Of a DNA stretch of 44,843 nt, positions 17,624 through 26,053 are shown piece after piece (positions within the stretch are counted from its first letter, which is position 1; each line of letters opens with the position of its first letter). The notes beneath the pieces were generated by a model. It made no database searches. It was not told the DNA's origin and saw nothing but the letters and a program-made list of their open reading frames with translations. The position numbers and the translations under genes were made by a program. Source of the DNA: Caulobacteraceae bacterium (GTDB lineage: Bacteria; Pseudomonadota; Alphaproteobacteria; Caulobacterales; Caulobacteraceae); the NCBI GenBank assembly GCA_031291645.1, contig JARLIQ010000113.1, positions 1 to 44,843 of the forward strand, in the 5' to 3' direction.

Positions 17624-18817
17624 ATGCCCAAGGGATTGCGGGCGGTTCCGAGAGCGGTCTGGGCGCTCGGGTTCGTGTCGATGTTCATGGATGTCTCCTC
17701 GGAGATGATCCACAGCCTTTTGCCGGTCTTCCTGGTCTCCAGCCTCGGCGCCAGCACGGTGCTGGTCGGGCTCATCGAGGGGATCTCGGAGACGACCGTC
17801 GCCATCACCAAGGTCTTCTCCGGCTGGCTCAGCGACCGGCTGGGGCGGCGCAAGCTGCTGGCGGTGATCGGCTATGGCCTGGCGGCGGCGACCAAGCCGG
17901 TCTTTCCCCTGGCCGCCTCGCCCATGCAGGTGCTGGGCGCGCGGGTCGTCGACCGGTTCGCCAAGGGCATGCGCGGCGCGCCGCGCGACGCCCTGATCGC
18001 CGACATCACGCCCAAGGCGCTCACCGGCGCCGCCTTCGGCCTTCGCCAGTCGCTGGACACCGTCGGCGCCGTCGGCGGACCGCTCCTGGCGATGGGGCTG
18101 ATGGTCCTGCTGTCCGGCCACATCCGGGCGGTGTTCGCCTGGGCCGTGGTTCCGGGCGCCATCGCCGTCCTGCTCCTGCTGTTCGGGGTGGAGGAGCCGG
18201 ACCGCGCGGAAACCCGGGCCGAGGCGCGCGCGCCGATCCGCTGGGCCGAGGTGCGCGGCATGGGCGCCGGGGTCTGGACGGTGGTCGCCGTCGGCGTGGT
18301 CTTCACCCTGGCGCGGTTCAGCGAGGCCTTCCTGGTGCTGAGGGCCCAGAACGTCGGCCTGCCGGTCGGCCTGGTGCCGCTGATCATGGTGGTGATGAAC
18401 GTGGTCTACGCCTCCGTCTCGGCGCCGGTCGGCAGCCTGTCCGACCGGATCGGCCGGCGCGCCCTGCTGGCGGCCGGGCTGGCGGTGCTGGTCGCCGCCG
18501 ACCTGGTGCTGGCGCTGTTCGCCAGCGTCCCCGGGGCCCTGGCCGGCGCGGCGCTGTGGGGCCTACACCTGGGCCTGACCCAGGGGCTGTTCTCGGCCCT
18601 GATCGCCGACGCCGCGCCCGCGCGGCTGCGCGGCACCGCGTTCGGGGTGTTCAACCTGGCCACCGGCGTCGCCCTGCTGGCCGCGAGCGCGCTCGCCGGC
18701 GAGGTCTGGGACCATGCCGGCCCGGCCGCCACCTTCCTGACCGGTGGCGGCCTTGCGCTGGCGACCCTGCTCGCGGTCGCAGCCGTGGCCGCCCGGTCGC
18801 GGCCAAGAGTGGAATGA
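17624..18817 (+). CDS. MFS transporter
   Basis: This 397-residue protein has twelve predicted membrane helices. MFS motif A is clear in the first half (SGWLSDRLGRRKLLAVIGYG) and repeated in the second (VGSLSDRIGRRALLAAGLAV). The N-terminus VSMFMDVSSEMIHSLLPVFL and ARVVDRFAKGMRGAPRDALI are typical of a family of uncharacterised proteobacterial MFS permeases, often labelled as sugar or drug efflux. I chose the ATG at 17624 because GGCGGAG precedes it and the first membrane helix starts shortly after. The substrate is unknown. The gene ends just before a dispersed repeat and converges with the GH3 gene. Confidence 0.9.
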   Translation: MPKGLRAVPRAVWALGFVSMFMDVSSEMIHSLLPVFLVSSLGASTVLVGLIEGISETTVAITKVFSGWLSDRLGRRKLLAVIGYGLAAATKPVFPLAASPMQVLGARVVDRFAKGMRGAPRDALIADITPKALTGAAFGLRQSLDTVGAVGGPLLAMGLMVLLSGHIRAVFAWAVVPGAIAVLLLLFGVEEPDRAETRAEARAPIRWAEVRGMGAGVWTVVAVGVVFTLARFSEAFLVLRAQNVGLPVGLVPLIMVVMNVVYASVSAPVGSLSDRIGRRALLAAGLAVLVAADLVLALFASVPGALAGAALWGLHLGLTQGLFSALIADAAPARLRGTAFGVFNLATGVALLAASALAGEVWDHAGPAATFLTGGGLALATLLAVAAVAARSRPRVE

Positions 18818-18841
18818 GGTTTCGGTCCGTTGATTAAAAAT

Positions 18842-18965
18842 CCGCTCATCCCGGCGAAGGCCGGGATCCAGATCATATAGCTCGACGTCAGGATAAAGAC
18901 CTGTAATTCTTCGGTTTATACCTGTGCTTTTTCATCTGGATCCCGGCCTTCGCCGGGATGAGCGG
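18842..18965. repeat. Dispersed inverted-repeat element, copy 2 (MITE/REP-like)
   Basis: The two 32 bp arms (18842-18873 and 18934-18965) are perfect inverted copies around a 60 bp spacer. The arms match those of copy 1 at 4814-4938. The first 19 or so spacer bases (CATATAGCTCGACGTCAGG) match the reverse complement of the right end of the copy 1 spacer, so the two copies are homologous over more than the arms and lie in opposite orientation. This copy also sits between convergent genes (MFS and GH3). Confidence 0.88.
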
Positions 18966-19005
18966 GGTATTTAGGCAAATTGATCCAGCTTGATCCGAAC
19001 CGCCC

Positions 19006-21516
19006 CTAGACCTTCGTCAGGGTGATGGTCCGCTCCAGCCGGATGTCCGCCGTCGAGGCGCCGACCAGGAGATCGTAGGCGCCCGGGTCGGTGATCCAGG
19101 CCTTCCGGTCCGGGTCGTAGTAGGCGAAGTCGCGGGGGGTCAGCGTCAGGCTGACGCCGCGCCGCTCGCCGGGCGCCAGCTCGACCTTGGAAAAGCCCTT
19201 CAGCTCCTTGACCGGCCGCGGCAGGGCCGGGTCGTGCGGGCGAACGTAGAGCTGGACCGTCTCCTTGGCCGTCCGCCCGCCGGTGTTGGCCAGGGTCAGG
19301 CTGACGGTGACGGCCTCGTCCGTCCGCGCCGTCGCCGGCGCCACGAGGTCGGCGTAGTCGAAGGCGCCGTAGGTCAGGCCGAAGCCGAACGGGAACAGGG
19401 GGGCGGTGTTGGACCGGTCGAAGTGCCGGTAGCCGACGAACAGGCCCTCGCCGTAGGGCGCCTCGGCCTCGCCGGTGTAGTAGGGCTGGGCCGGGTTGTC
19501 CTCCAGCCGCTTGGGGAAGGTCACGGGCAGGCGACCGGACGGGCCCGCCTTGCCGAACAGGATCTCGGCGATGGCGTCGGGGCCCTCCTCGCCCGGCAGC
19601 CAGGTCAGGAGCACCGCCTTCGCCTTGTCGATCCAGGGGAAGGTCATCGGCGCGCCGGCGTTGACCACGATCACCGCGTCCGGATTGACCGCCAGCACCG
19701 CCTCGACCAGGGCGTTCTGTTCGCCGGGCAGGTCGATGTCGGCGCGGTCGTAGCCCTCCGCCTCGGTGGTCGAGGCCGAACCGACGAAGACGATGGCCGC
19801 CTCGGCGCCGCGCACCGCCTCGACCGCCTGCTCGATCGTCCCCGTCGGCTCGCGCAGGCCAAGGCTGAGGGTCTCGGAGCTGGCGCCCGACCGCGAGGGC
19901 GCCCAGACGTAGTCGATCTGGATCGGATAGCCGCGCCCGGCGACCAGGCTGGCCGAGCCCATCCGCCGCATCGTCGGATAGCCGAACACGTCGTAGGGAT
20001 CGTCCACGCCGGGGGTGGTCTCGTCGATCAGCGCGGCGCCGTCCAGCACCAGCCGCGCTGGCCCGTCGCCGCGCACCGAGAATTCGTGCACGCCGTCCCG
20101 CTGGGGCCAGAACCAGCCGCTCCAGCGCAGCGAGTTGAAGCCCCGCTTGCCCCCCTCCGACGACAGGGTGCTGTACCAGAGCAGAAAATGGCGCTCGACG
20201 CGGCTGTCGACCGGCGCGCCGCCGAGGTCAGCGCTAGCGAAGTAGTCGCCCTTCAGCCCCTGGGCGTCGCGCGTCTCGTCGGGGCTGAACAGCCGGCGGT
20301 TGGCCAGCGGCGGGAAGGGCTCGGGATCGCCGCCCTCGGCGTGGACGATGGCGACGTCGTCGCCCAGCACGGCCCTGAGGCTGTCGAGCGGCGTCGGCCG
20401 CCGCCCGGCCCGCACGCGCGAGGAGCCGCCCCCCTGGAAGCGCAGCGCCGCCGCATTGGGCCCGACCGCGGCCAGCGAGCTGATCGCGCCGGGGTCGAGC
20501 GGCAGCAGGCCGCCCTCGTTCTTGAGCAGGACGATCGCCTCCTCCGCCGCCGCCCGGGCGATGGCGCGGTGGCGCTGGCTGCGCAACTCGCCCTCGGGCC
20601 GGAGCTTTGCGTCCAGCACCCCGCACCGCAGCATCAGCCGGACCAGCCGCCGCGCGGCCTCGTCGATCTGGGCCTGCGCCACCTCGCCGGCCTTCACCGC
20701 CGCGAGCAGCTTGTCGCCGAACCACCTGGGCGGGCCGGGCATCTCCAGGTCCAGGCCCGCGTTGGCAGCCGGGGCGGTGGAATGGACGGCGCCCCAGTCG
20801 GACACCACCACGCCGTCATAGCCCCACTCCCCCTTGAGGATGTCGCTGAGCAGGTAGGTGTTCTCGGAGGCGAAGGTCCCCCACAGCCGGTTGTACGAGG
20901 CCATCACCGTCCAGGGATTGGACGCCTTCACCACCGTCTCGAAGGCGGCCAGGTAGATCTCGCGCAAAGTCCGCTCGTCCAGCTCGGCGCTGGTGTCCAT
21001 GCGGTTCAGTTCCTGGTTGTTGGCCGCATAGTGCTTGAGCGAGGCGCCGATCCCCTCCCCCTGCAGGCCGTCGACGTAGCCGACCGCGATCTGGCCGGCC
21101 AGGAACGGGTCCTCCGAATAGGTCTCGAAGTTGCGGCCCCAGACGGGGGTGCGGACGATGTTGATGGTCGGCGCCAGGATCACCTGCTCGCCCAGCGCCT
21201 TGGCCTCCCGGGCGATGGCGGCGGCGACCTCCTTGGCCAGTTCGGGGTTCCAGGTCGCGGCCATGGCGACGCCGACGGGAAAGACCGTCGCCGCCTCGCC
21301 GGTGTTCGAGCGCACGCCCGTCGGCCCGTCGCTGAGCCGCAGCGAGGGTATGCCCAGCCGCTCGATCGCCGGCAGGGCGAAGGGCTCGGCGCCGGCCATC
21401 AGCAGCACCTTCTCCTCCAGGGTCATGCGGCCGACCAGGTCCGCGACCCGCGCCTCGATCGGCTGGCTGGGGTCCTGGTAGATCTCGCGGGCGGCGGTGG
21501 TCGCGTCGGAGGCCAT
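19006..21516 (-). CDS. Glycoside hydrolase family 3 enzyme with PA14 insert (beta-glucosidase-like)
   Basis: This 836-residue enzyme hydrolyses beta-linked sugars from non-reducing ends. The N-terminal GH3 barrel shows RMTLEEKVLLMAG, RLSDGPTGVRSN, SLKHYAANNQELNRMDTSAE and the nucleophile Asp240 in GVVVSDWGAVHS. The second domain begins around residue 320 (AEEAIVLLKNEGGLLPLDP) and is interrupted at about residues 425-560 by a PA14-like domain (GLKGDYFASADLGGAPVD, WSGWFWPQRDGVHEFSVRGD), as in fungal and bacterial BglB-type enzymes. A C-terminal Fn3-like domain ends the protein. No signal peptide is present, so it should be cytoplasmic. It is last in a leftward set with a sulfatase and a Gfo/Idh oxidoreductase. 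The exact sugar is not readable. Confidence 0.93.
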   Translation of the reverse strand: MASDATTAAREIYQDPSQPIEARVADLVGRMTLEEKVLLMAGAEPFALPAIERLGIPSLRLSDGPTGVRSNTGEAATVFPVGVAMAATWNPELAKEVAAAIAREAKALGEQVILAPTINIVRTPVWGRNFETYSEDPFLAGQIAVGYVDGLQGEGIGASLKHYAANNQELNRMDTSAELDERTLREIYLAAFETVVKASNPWTVMASYNRLWGTFASENTYLLSDILKGEWGYDGVVVSDWGAVHSTAPAANAGLDLEMPGPPRWFGDKLLAAVKAGEVAQAQIDEAARRLVRLMLRCGVLDAKLRPEGELRSQRHRAIARAAAEEAIVLLKNEGGLLPLDPGAISSLAAVGPNAAALRFQGGGSSRVRAGRRPTPLDSLRAVLGDDVAIVHAEGGDPEPFPPLANRRLFSPDETRDAQGLKGDYFASADLGGAPVDSRVERHFLLWYSTLSSEGGKRGFNSLRWSGWFWPQRDGVHEFSVRGDGPARLVLDGAALIDETTPGVDDPYDVFGYPTMRRMGSASLVAGRGYPIQIDYVWAPSRSGASSETLSLGLREPTGTIEQAVEAVRGAEAAIVFVGSASTTEAEGYDRADIDLPGEQNALVEAVLAVNPDAVIVVNAGAPMTFPWIDKAKAVLLTWLPGEEGPDAIAEILFGKAGPSGRLPVTFPKRLEDNPAQPYYTGEAEAPYGEGLFVGYRHFDRSNTAPLFPFGFGLTYGAFDYADLVAPATARTDEAVTVSLTLANTGGRTAKETVQLYVRPHDPALPRPVKELKGFSKVELAPGERRGVSLTLTPRDFAYYDPDRKAWITDPGAYDLLVGASTADIRLERTITLTKV

Positions 21517-21561
21517 CTTGTCTTCTCCCTCGCAGCGCCTCGGCGGCGCCGTCGTTGTTTG

Positions 21562-23097
21562 TCAGCCCAGGCCCAGCCGCTTGAACTGGCCCTCGGGCGC
21601 TTCGAGTTCGCTCAGCGCGGCGTGCAGCCGGTCGCGATACTCGCGCTCCAGCGCGTCCCCGGCCAGGTTGCGCGTCTCGTCCGGGTCTTCGTCCAGATCA
21701 TAGAGGTGGTTGCCGGAAAAGCGCCGCCCGGCCCAGAACGGCAGGGGGTCGCTCTCGTCCCAGACCTGGTGGATCACCGGCACGCTGGTCCCGGGCATCC
21801 GGTCCAGCCGCGCGCGCTGGTCGGGCAGCGGCAGCTCCTGCTGGCGGGTCAGGACGTGGGTCGGCATGGTGGACCAGCGGTTCGACAGCATGTCCAGCGG
21901 CGCGTTGGCCCCGGCCGGGGCGCAGGCGTACTTCCGCTTGCCGTCGATCAGATGCACCTCCCGGCCCCAGACCCCGGTCAGCAGCCAGTCGCGCACCGCC
22001 TCCGCCCGCCCGTCCAGCAGCGGCAGCAGCGAGCGGCCATGGGTGCGCTGGCGCACCTCGCCCGAAACCCCGAACAGGTCGGTCAGGGTCGCATAGAGGT
22101 CGACGCTGGTGGTCAGGGCCTCGCAGGTCCCCGCCGCGACGCCGGGGGCGGCGATCATCAGGGGGATGTGGGCCAGGGGTTCGTAGGCGGGCACGGCCGG
22201 CTTGCCCCAGATGTCCTTCTCGCCCAGGTAATGGCCGTGATCCGTACACAGAATAAATAGGGTGTCGTCCCACAGGCCGTTGCGCTCCACCGCGTCCAGC
22301 ACCCGGCCCAGCCAGTGGTCGATCATGGTCAGCTTGGCCCCGTAGAGGGCGCGGATCTGCCGGGCCTGGCGCGGGTCCAGCACGCCCTTCTCCAGCGCGC
22401 CCTGCATGTAGGGCGGCCAGATCGGGTGCGGCCCCTGCCAGTCAGGATCGTACATCGAGGCGTAGGGCTCGGGCGTGTCGAACGGCTCGTGCGGGTCGAA
22501 CTCGTCGACGAACAGGAAGAAGCGGTCGTGGCGGCCGGCGTTGTCGTCCAGCCAGCGGGCCGCGGCCTGCATGGTGCGCGGGCCGGGAAAGTCCGCCTCG
22601 CCCTTGAACCAGCCGCGGCTGTCGTCGTAGGGCATGTGGCGCGGGAAGAACTTGGGCGAGCCGACCCAGCTGGGATCGGGCCGCGTCTTCCACGGGTCGC
22701 CCTCGTGGCCGCGCTGGTAGTCCCAGCCGTTGAAGTCGACGTGGTAGTTCTCGCCCCCGGTCTCGAACAGGTGCGGGTGGTCGGAGATCAACTGGCTGAC
22801 CACGCCCGCCCGGCGCAGCTGGCAGGTGATCGCGTCTTCCCAGAGCTCAATCGAGCCCCAGGGCTTCCAGAGGAAGTCGAGCGCGCCGCACAGGATGTCG
22901 TGCCGGGCCGGCATGCAGGGCAGCGAGCCGGTGAAGTGCCGGGTGAACCGCACCGAGCGCTGCGCCAGGCGGTCGAGGTTGGGGGTCTGGAACTCCCGCC
23001 CGCCATAGGCCCCCAGCATGTGCCGGTTCAGGCTGTCGAGCAGGATGACGACGGCGTTGCGCGCGGGCGGCGGCGTCTCGGGTTGGGCCTCGGCCAT
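21562..23097 (-). CDS. Sulfatase (arylsulfatase/alkaline phosphatase superfamily)
   Basis: This 511-residue protein starts with the metal-binding NAVVILLDSLNRHMLGAYGG and has the formylglycine motif CMPAR (Cys61 in FTGSLPCMPARHDILCG), a CxPxR form of the type I sulfatase signature. Other site residues appear in FLFVDEFDPHEPFD and in ILCTDHGHYLGEKDIWGKPA. The C-terminus has HLYDLDEDPDETRNLAGD, typical of the family. The ATG at 23095-23097 (MAEAQPETPP) is chosen because the catalytic domain starts at once; longer in-frame reading runs back through the upstream gene. No signal peptide is seen, which is unusual for this class. It lies 29 bp after the oxidoreductase gene. A phosphoesterase of the same fold cannot be excluded. 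Confidence 0.88.
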   Translation of the reverse strand: MAEAQPETPPPARNAVVILLDSLNRHMLGAYGGREFQTPNLDRLAQRSVRFTRHFTGSLPCMPARHDILCGALDFLWKPWGSIELWEDAITCQLRRAGVVSQLISDHPHLFETGGENYHVDFNGWDYQRGHEGDPWKTRPDPSWVGSPKFFPRHMPYDDSRGWFKGEADFPGPRTMQAAARWLDDNAGRHDRFFLFVDEFDPHEPFDTPEPYASMYDPDWQGPHPIWPPYMQGALEKGVLDPRQARQIRALYGAKLTMIDHWLGRVLDAVERNGLWDDTLFILCTDHGHYLGEKDIWGKPAVPAYEPLAHIPLMIAAPGVAAGTCEALTTSVDLYATLTDLFGVSGEVRQRTHGRSLLPLLDGRAEAVRDWLLTGVWGREVHLIDGKRKYACAPAGANAPLDMLSNRWSTMPTHVLTRQQELPLPDQRARLDRMPGTSVPVIHQVWDESDPLPFWAGRRFSGNHLYDLDEDPDETRNLAGDALEREYRDRLHAALSELEAPEGQFKRLGLG

Positions 23098-23126
23098 GGT
23101 GAAATCCCCTGTGCTCCGGAGCCTTG

Positions 23127-24113
23127 CTAAGCGGCCGCGCGGATGGCGTCCATCAGCGCCATGTTGTCGACGGCGTCCCGCCCGCCGGTGACGGGGACGG
23201 CCTGGCCGTTCAGCACGCCGACCACGTGCGCAAGCTGGGCCTCGTAGGTCGTGGGCCCGTCGGTCGGCTCCGCCCGGGTCTCGCCGCCGGCCTCGACGGT
23301 GAAGCGGCAGCCGATCTGGGGCGCCAGGAAGTTGACGATCTTCATCCGGCCGCGCTCGCCGCGCAGGACCAGCTCGGCCGCCGGCCGCTCGGCCAGCATC
23401 GAGCAGCGGAGCTCGGCCCTCACTTCGCCCGGAAAGCGCAGCTCGGCGGCGGCCGCGGCGTCCACCCCGTGCTCGAGGCGGATGCTGGCGCGGGCCACCT
23501 CGGGCTCGGCCCCGATCAGGGTGCGCAGGGCGTGGACGGGATAGCAGCCGAGGTCGCCCAGCGCCCCGCCGCCCTGGTCCACGCGCCAGCGGATCTCGTC
23601 GCGGGCGTAGGGGATCGGAACCTCGAAGACCCCGCTCGCCTCGACCAGCGGCCCGAGTTCGTTGGACCGGACGATCTCGATCGCCCGCAGCATCACCCTG
23701 TGGAACCGGTAATGGAAGGCCTCGATCAGCGGCAGGTCGGCGCGGACGGCGGCGGCGACCATGGTCCTGGCCTCCGCCTCGTCGAGCGCGAAGGCCTTCT
23801 CGCACAGCACCGGCTTGCCGGCCTCCAGCGCGCGGACGCTCCACTCGGCGTGGGCCGCGATCGGCAGGCCGTTGTAGACCAGGTCGACGTCGTCGCGGGC
23901 GAGCAGCGCGGCGTAGTCGGCGGCGACGGCGGGAACGCCATGGGTCTCGGCGTAGGCCGCCGCGCGGGCCGGGTCGCGCGCCGCCACCGCGCTCACGATG
24001 ACGTCATCGCGGGTCCCGGCCGGGGTGACCACCGCCGTCCGCGCGATCCTGGACGCGCCGAGGAGCCCGACCCTGAGGGGTCTTTCCGCGTTGAACGGAC
24101 CCAACTTCCTCAC
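23127..24113 (-). CDS. Gfo/Idh/MocA family NAD(P)-dependent oxidoreductase
   Basis: This 328-residue enzyme has an N-terminal Rossmann fold (LRVGLLGASRIARTAVVTPA) followed by DVDLVYNGLPIAAHAEWSVR and the family EKxx motif GKPVLCEKAFALDEAEARTM. The C-terminal domain has IEAFHYRFHRVMLRAIEIV and GGGALGDLGCYPVHALRTLI, where the conserved His and Asp of the substrate site lie. The start is uncertain: GTG at 24111-24113 gives the usual length and has GGAAGG upstream, while a TTG at 24182 would add 23 residues. The family oxidises or reduces sugars and cyclitols. It leads an apparent operon with a sulfatase and a GH3 enzyme, suggesting a sugar substrate released by them. Confidence 0.88.
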   Translation of the reverse strand: MRKLGPFNAERPLRVGLLGASRIARTAVVTPAGTRDDVIVSAVAARDPARAAAYAETHGVPAVAADYAALLARDDVDLVYNGLPIAAHAEWSVRALEAGKPVLCEKAFALDEAEARTMVAAAVRADLPLIEAFHYRFHRVMLRAIEIVRSNELGPLVEASGVFEVPIPYARDEIRWRVDQGGGALGDLGCYPVHALRTLIGAEPEVARASIRLEHGVDAAAAAELRFPGEVRAELRCSMLAERPAAELVLRGERGRMKIVNFLAPQIGCRFTVEAGGETRAEPTDGPTTYEAQLAHVVGVLNGQAVPVTGGRDAVDNMALMDAIRAAA

Positions 24114-24276
24114 CCTTCCGTGGAGCGTCGCACCGCGCTCGGCCTGTGCGGGAAGCCTTAAGGGCCTGGGATGGCGGGGCAAGGCCCAATCCGCGGCCGT
24201 TGCCGGGGCGGGCCGGCGGGACTAGGTTTTTCCGGAGCGCCGCCGGCAGAGCGGCGATGACCCGTGGAGGCTCGCC

Positions 24277-25467
24277 TTGGCTTACGTCGAGAACCGCATC
24301 GTCCATGACGCCGACTCCCACCTGATGGAGCTGGACGACTGCCTGGACGACTACATCGAGGCCCGGTTCAAGGACCGCTACCACGCGCTGGGCTACTACC
24401 GGCGCAAGGTCGGCGATCGCGGCTGGGCCGAGGGCGCGCGGCGCGTCCAGGCCGATCCCGCCTTCCGCGCGGAGGCGGACGCCAACATCCTGTTGCGCAA
24501 GAACTACCAGGCCCTGGGGTCCTTCCTGCCGGCCGACCGGCCCCGGACCCTGGACCTGCTGGGCTTCGCCAGCCAGTTGGTCTTCACCACCTTCTGCCTC
24601 GGCAACTTCGGCCTGGACGAGAGCGGCCCGGCCGACCTGGCCTACGCCACGGCCCAGGCGCACAACCGGATGATGACCGACTTCTGCAAGGTCGACCGGC
24701 GCCTGCTGCCCACGGCCTACGTGCCCCTGGTCGACTTCGAGCGGGCGGCCGCGACGGCGCGCGAGGCGGTGGCGCTGGGGGCCAAGGCGCTGATGGTCCC
24801 CTCGCGCTGCCCGCCCGGCCATTCGCCCAGCCACGTCCGCCTCGATCCGGTCTGGGCCCTGGCGCAGGAGGCGGGCCTGCCGATCGTCTTCCACGTCGGC
24901 GGCGAGCTGAAGATGGCCCCCGCCTACGCCGAGAACGGCCTGCCCAAGGTCAAGGACTTCCACGGCGGCGAGGAGAACTTCACCTCGGTCAGCTTCATGG
25001 CCATCCCCGGCTCGGTCATGCAGACCTTGGCGGCGATGATCTTCGACGGTGTGCTCGACCGTTTCCCGCGGCTCAAGTTCGGGGTGATCGAGCTGGGCGC
25101 CTCGTGGCTGCCGAGCTGGATGCGCTACATGGACGCCGGCCAGGGGGCGTTCCTGAAACACGAGGAGCGGCTGCAGACCCTGTCCATGCGGCCCAGCGAG
25201 TTCGTCCACCGCCAGGTGCGGGTGACGCCCTACCCGCACGAGGACGCCGGCTGGATCATCGCCCATTCCGGGCCGGAGGTCTGCCTGTTCTCGTCGGACT
25301 TCCCGCACGTCGAGGGCGGGCGCAATCCGGTGAAGCGGTTCAACGATTCGCTTGCCGACACCCGCGGCGACGTGGTCGAACGCTTCTACTGCGACAACTT
25401 CATCGACCTGATGGGCGAAGGGCTTTCGCCCGAGTTGCGACGGCCGGCCCACCTGGTCGCCGCCTGA
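24277..25467 (+). CDS. Amidohydrolase-2 family protein (metal-dependent hydrolase/decarboxylase)
   Basis: The 396-residue product belongs to the amidohydrolase-related family that includes ACMSD-type decarboxylases. The metal-site opening is HDADSHLMELDDCLDDYIEA; later markers are GLPIVFHVGGELKMAP (metal His), RFPRLKFGVIELGASWLPSW and the C-terminal VCLFSSDFPHVEGGRNPVKR (catalytic Asp). The start is a TTG at 24277 with GGAGG at 24266-24270; no in-frame ATG is near. It is divergent from the Gfo/Idh gene and 22 bp upstream of an OsmC-like gene in the same direction. The substrate is unknown; homologues occur in aromatic and xenobiotic pathways. Confidence 0.88.
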   Translation: MAYVENRIVHDADSHLMELDDCLDDYIEARFKDRYHALGYYRRKVGDRGWAEGARRVQADPAFRAEADANILLRKNYQALGSFLPADRPRTLDLLGFASQLVFTTFCLGNFGLDESGPADLAYATAQAHNRMMTDFCKVDRRLLPTAYVPLVDFERAAATAREAVALGAKALMVPSRCPPGHSPSHVRLDPVWALAQEAGLPIVFHVGGELKMAPAYAENGLPKVKDFHGGEENFTSVSFMAIPGSVMQTLAAMIFDGVLDRFPRLKFGVIELGASWLPSWMRYMDAGQGAFLKHEERLQTLSMRPSEFVHRQVRVTPYPHEDAGWIIAHSGPEVCLFSSDFPHVEGGRNPVKRFNDSLADTRGDVVERFYCDNFIDLMGEGLSPELRRPAHLVAA

Positions 25468-25489
25468 GCCGCTTTTCAAGGAGGGCGCG

Positions 25490-25915
25490 ATGAGCGAACA
25501 GGACGCCAAGACCATAGCCCTGGCCAGCGCCGACATCCGCACCGGCCCGGCCTATCTCACGGCCATCCACGCCGACCATCACGACCTGTCGGCCGACGAG
25601 GGCGTCCACGGCGGCGGCAAGGGCGCGGCGCCCTCCCCGTTCGGCCTGGTGCTGTCGGGCCTGGGCGCCTGCACCGCCATGACCCTTCGCATGTACGCCG
25701 AGCGCAAGGGCTGGCCGCTCAGCCGGGTGCACGTCAACCTGGCCTACCGCGTCGACGGCGACCACAGGTACATCGACCGCATCCTGACCCTGGACGGCGC
25801 CCTTGACGACGCCCAGCGCGCCCGCCTGGCCGACATCGCCGAACGCACCCCGGTGACCCTGGCCATCAAGGGCGGCCTGCCGATCAACACAAGCCTGCAC
25901 GCCCCGGCGGGGTGA
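25490..25915 (+). CDS. OsmC-like protein with a single cysteine
   Basis: This 141-residue protein has the OsmC/Ohr fold: HDLSADEGVHGGGKGAAPSP, LVLSGLGACTAMTLRMYAER with the conserved Cys61, and the helix ARLADIAERTPVTLAIKGGL. OsmC and Ohr use two cysteines to reduce organic hydroperoxides. Here the position of the second one (usually in a CPV motif) reads TPV, and Cys61 is the only Cys in the protein. It starts with GGAGGGCG upstream of the ATG and follows the amidohydrolase by 22 bp, so the two are probably co-transcribed. Peroxidase activity is doubtful or would need an external thiol. Confidence 0.9.
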   Translation: MSEQDAKTIALASADIRTGPAYLTAIHADHHDLSADEGVHGGGKGAAPSPFGLVLSGLGACTAMTLRMYAERKGWPLSRVHVNLAYRVDGDHRYIDRILTLDGALDDAQRARLADIAERTPVTLAIKGGLPINTSLHAPAG

Positions 25916-26053
25916 GAGGCGCCGTGCACGGCGATGCACGAAGGGTTGGGCGAGCTTCTCAAGGTGCGCCTTCCAGCAGTGCGCCAACCCGGAACCTCCC
26001 CCCTTAGCCGTCGTTCGCACCCGGCGTCTGGGTGGTGGCGCGGGTCGGACAGA

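Noticed and set aside
16741-17853. A 370-codon frame overlapping the MepK-like gene
   Set aside because: The product is a Pro/Arg/Ala-rich shadow of the peptidase gene and runs into the divergent MFS gene.
23098-23844. N-terminal extension of the sulfatase to 760 residues
   Set aside because: The extension is an out-of-frame reading of the Gfo/Idh gene; the catalytic domain starts right after the ATG at 23097.
25924-25939. GTGCA...TGCAC small inverted repeat after the OsmC-like gene
   Set aside because: Five-base arms without a U-tract are too weak to call as a terminator.
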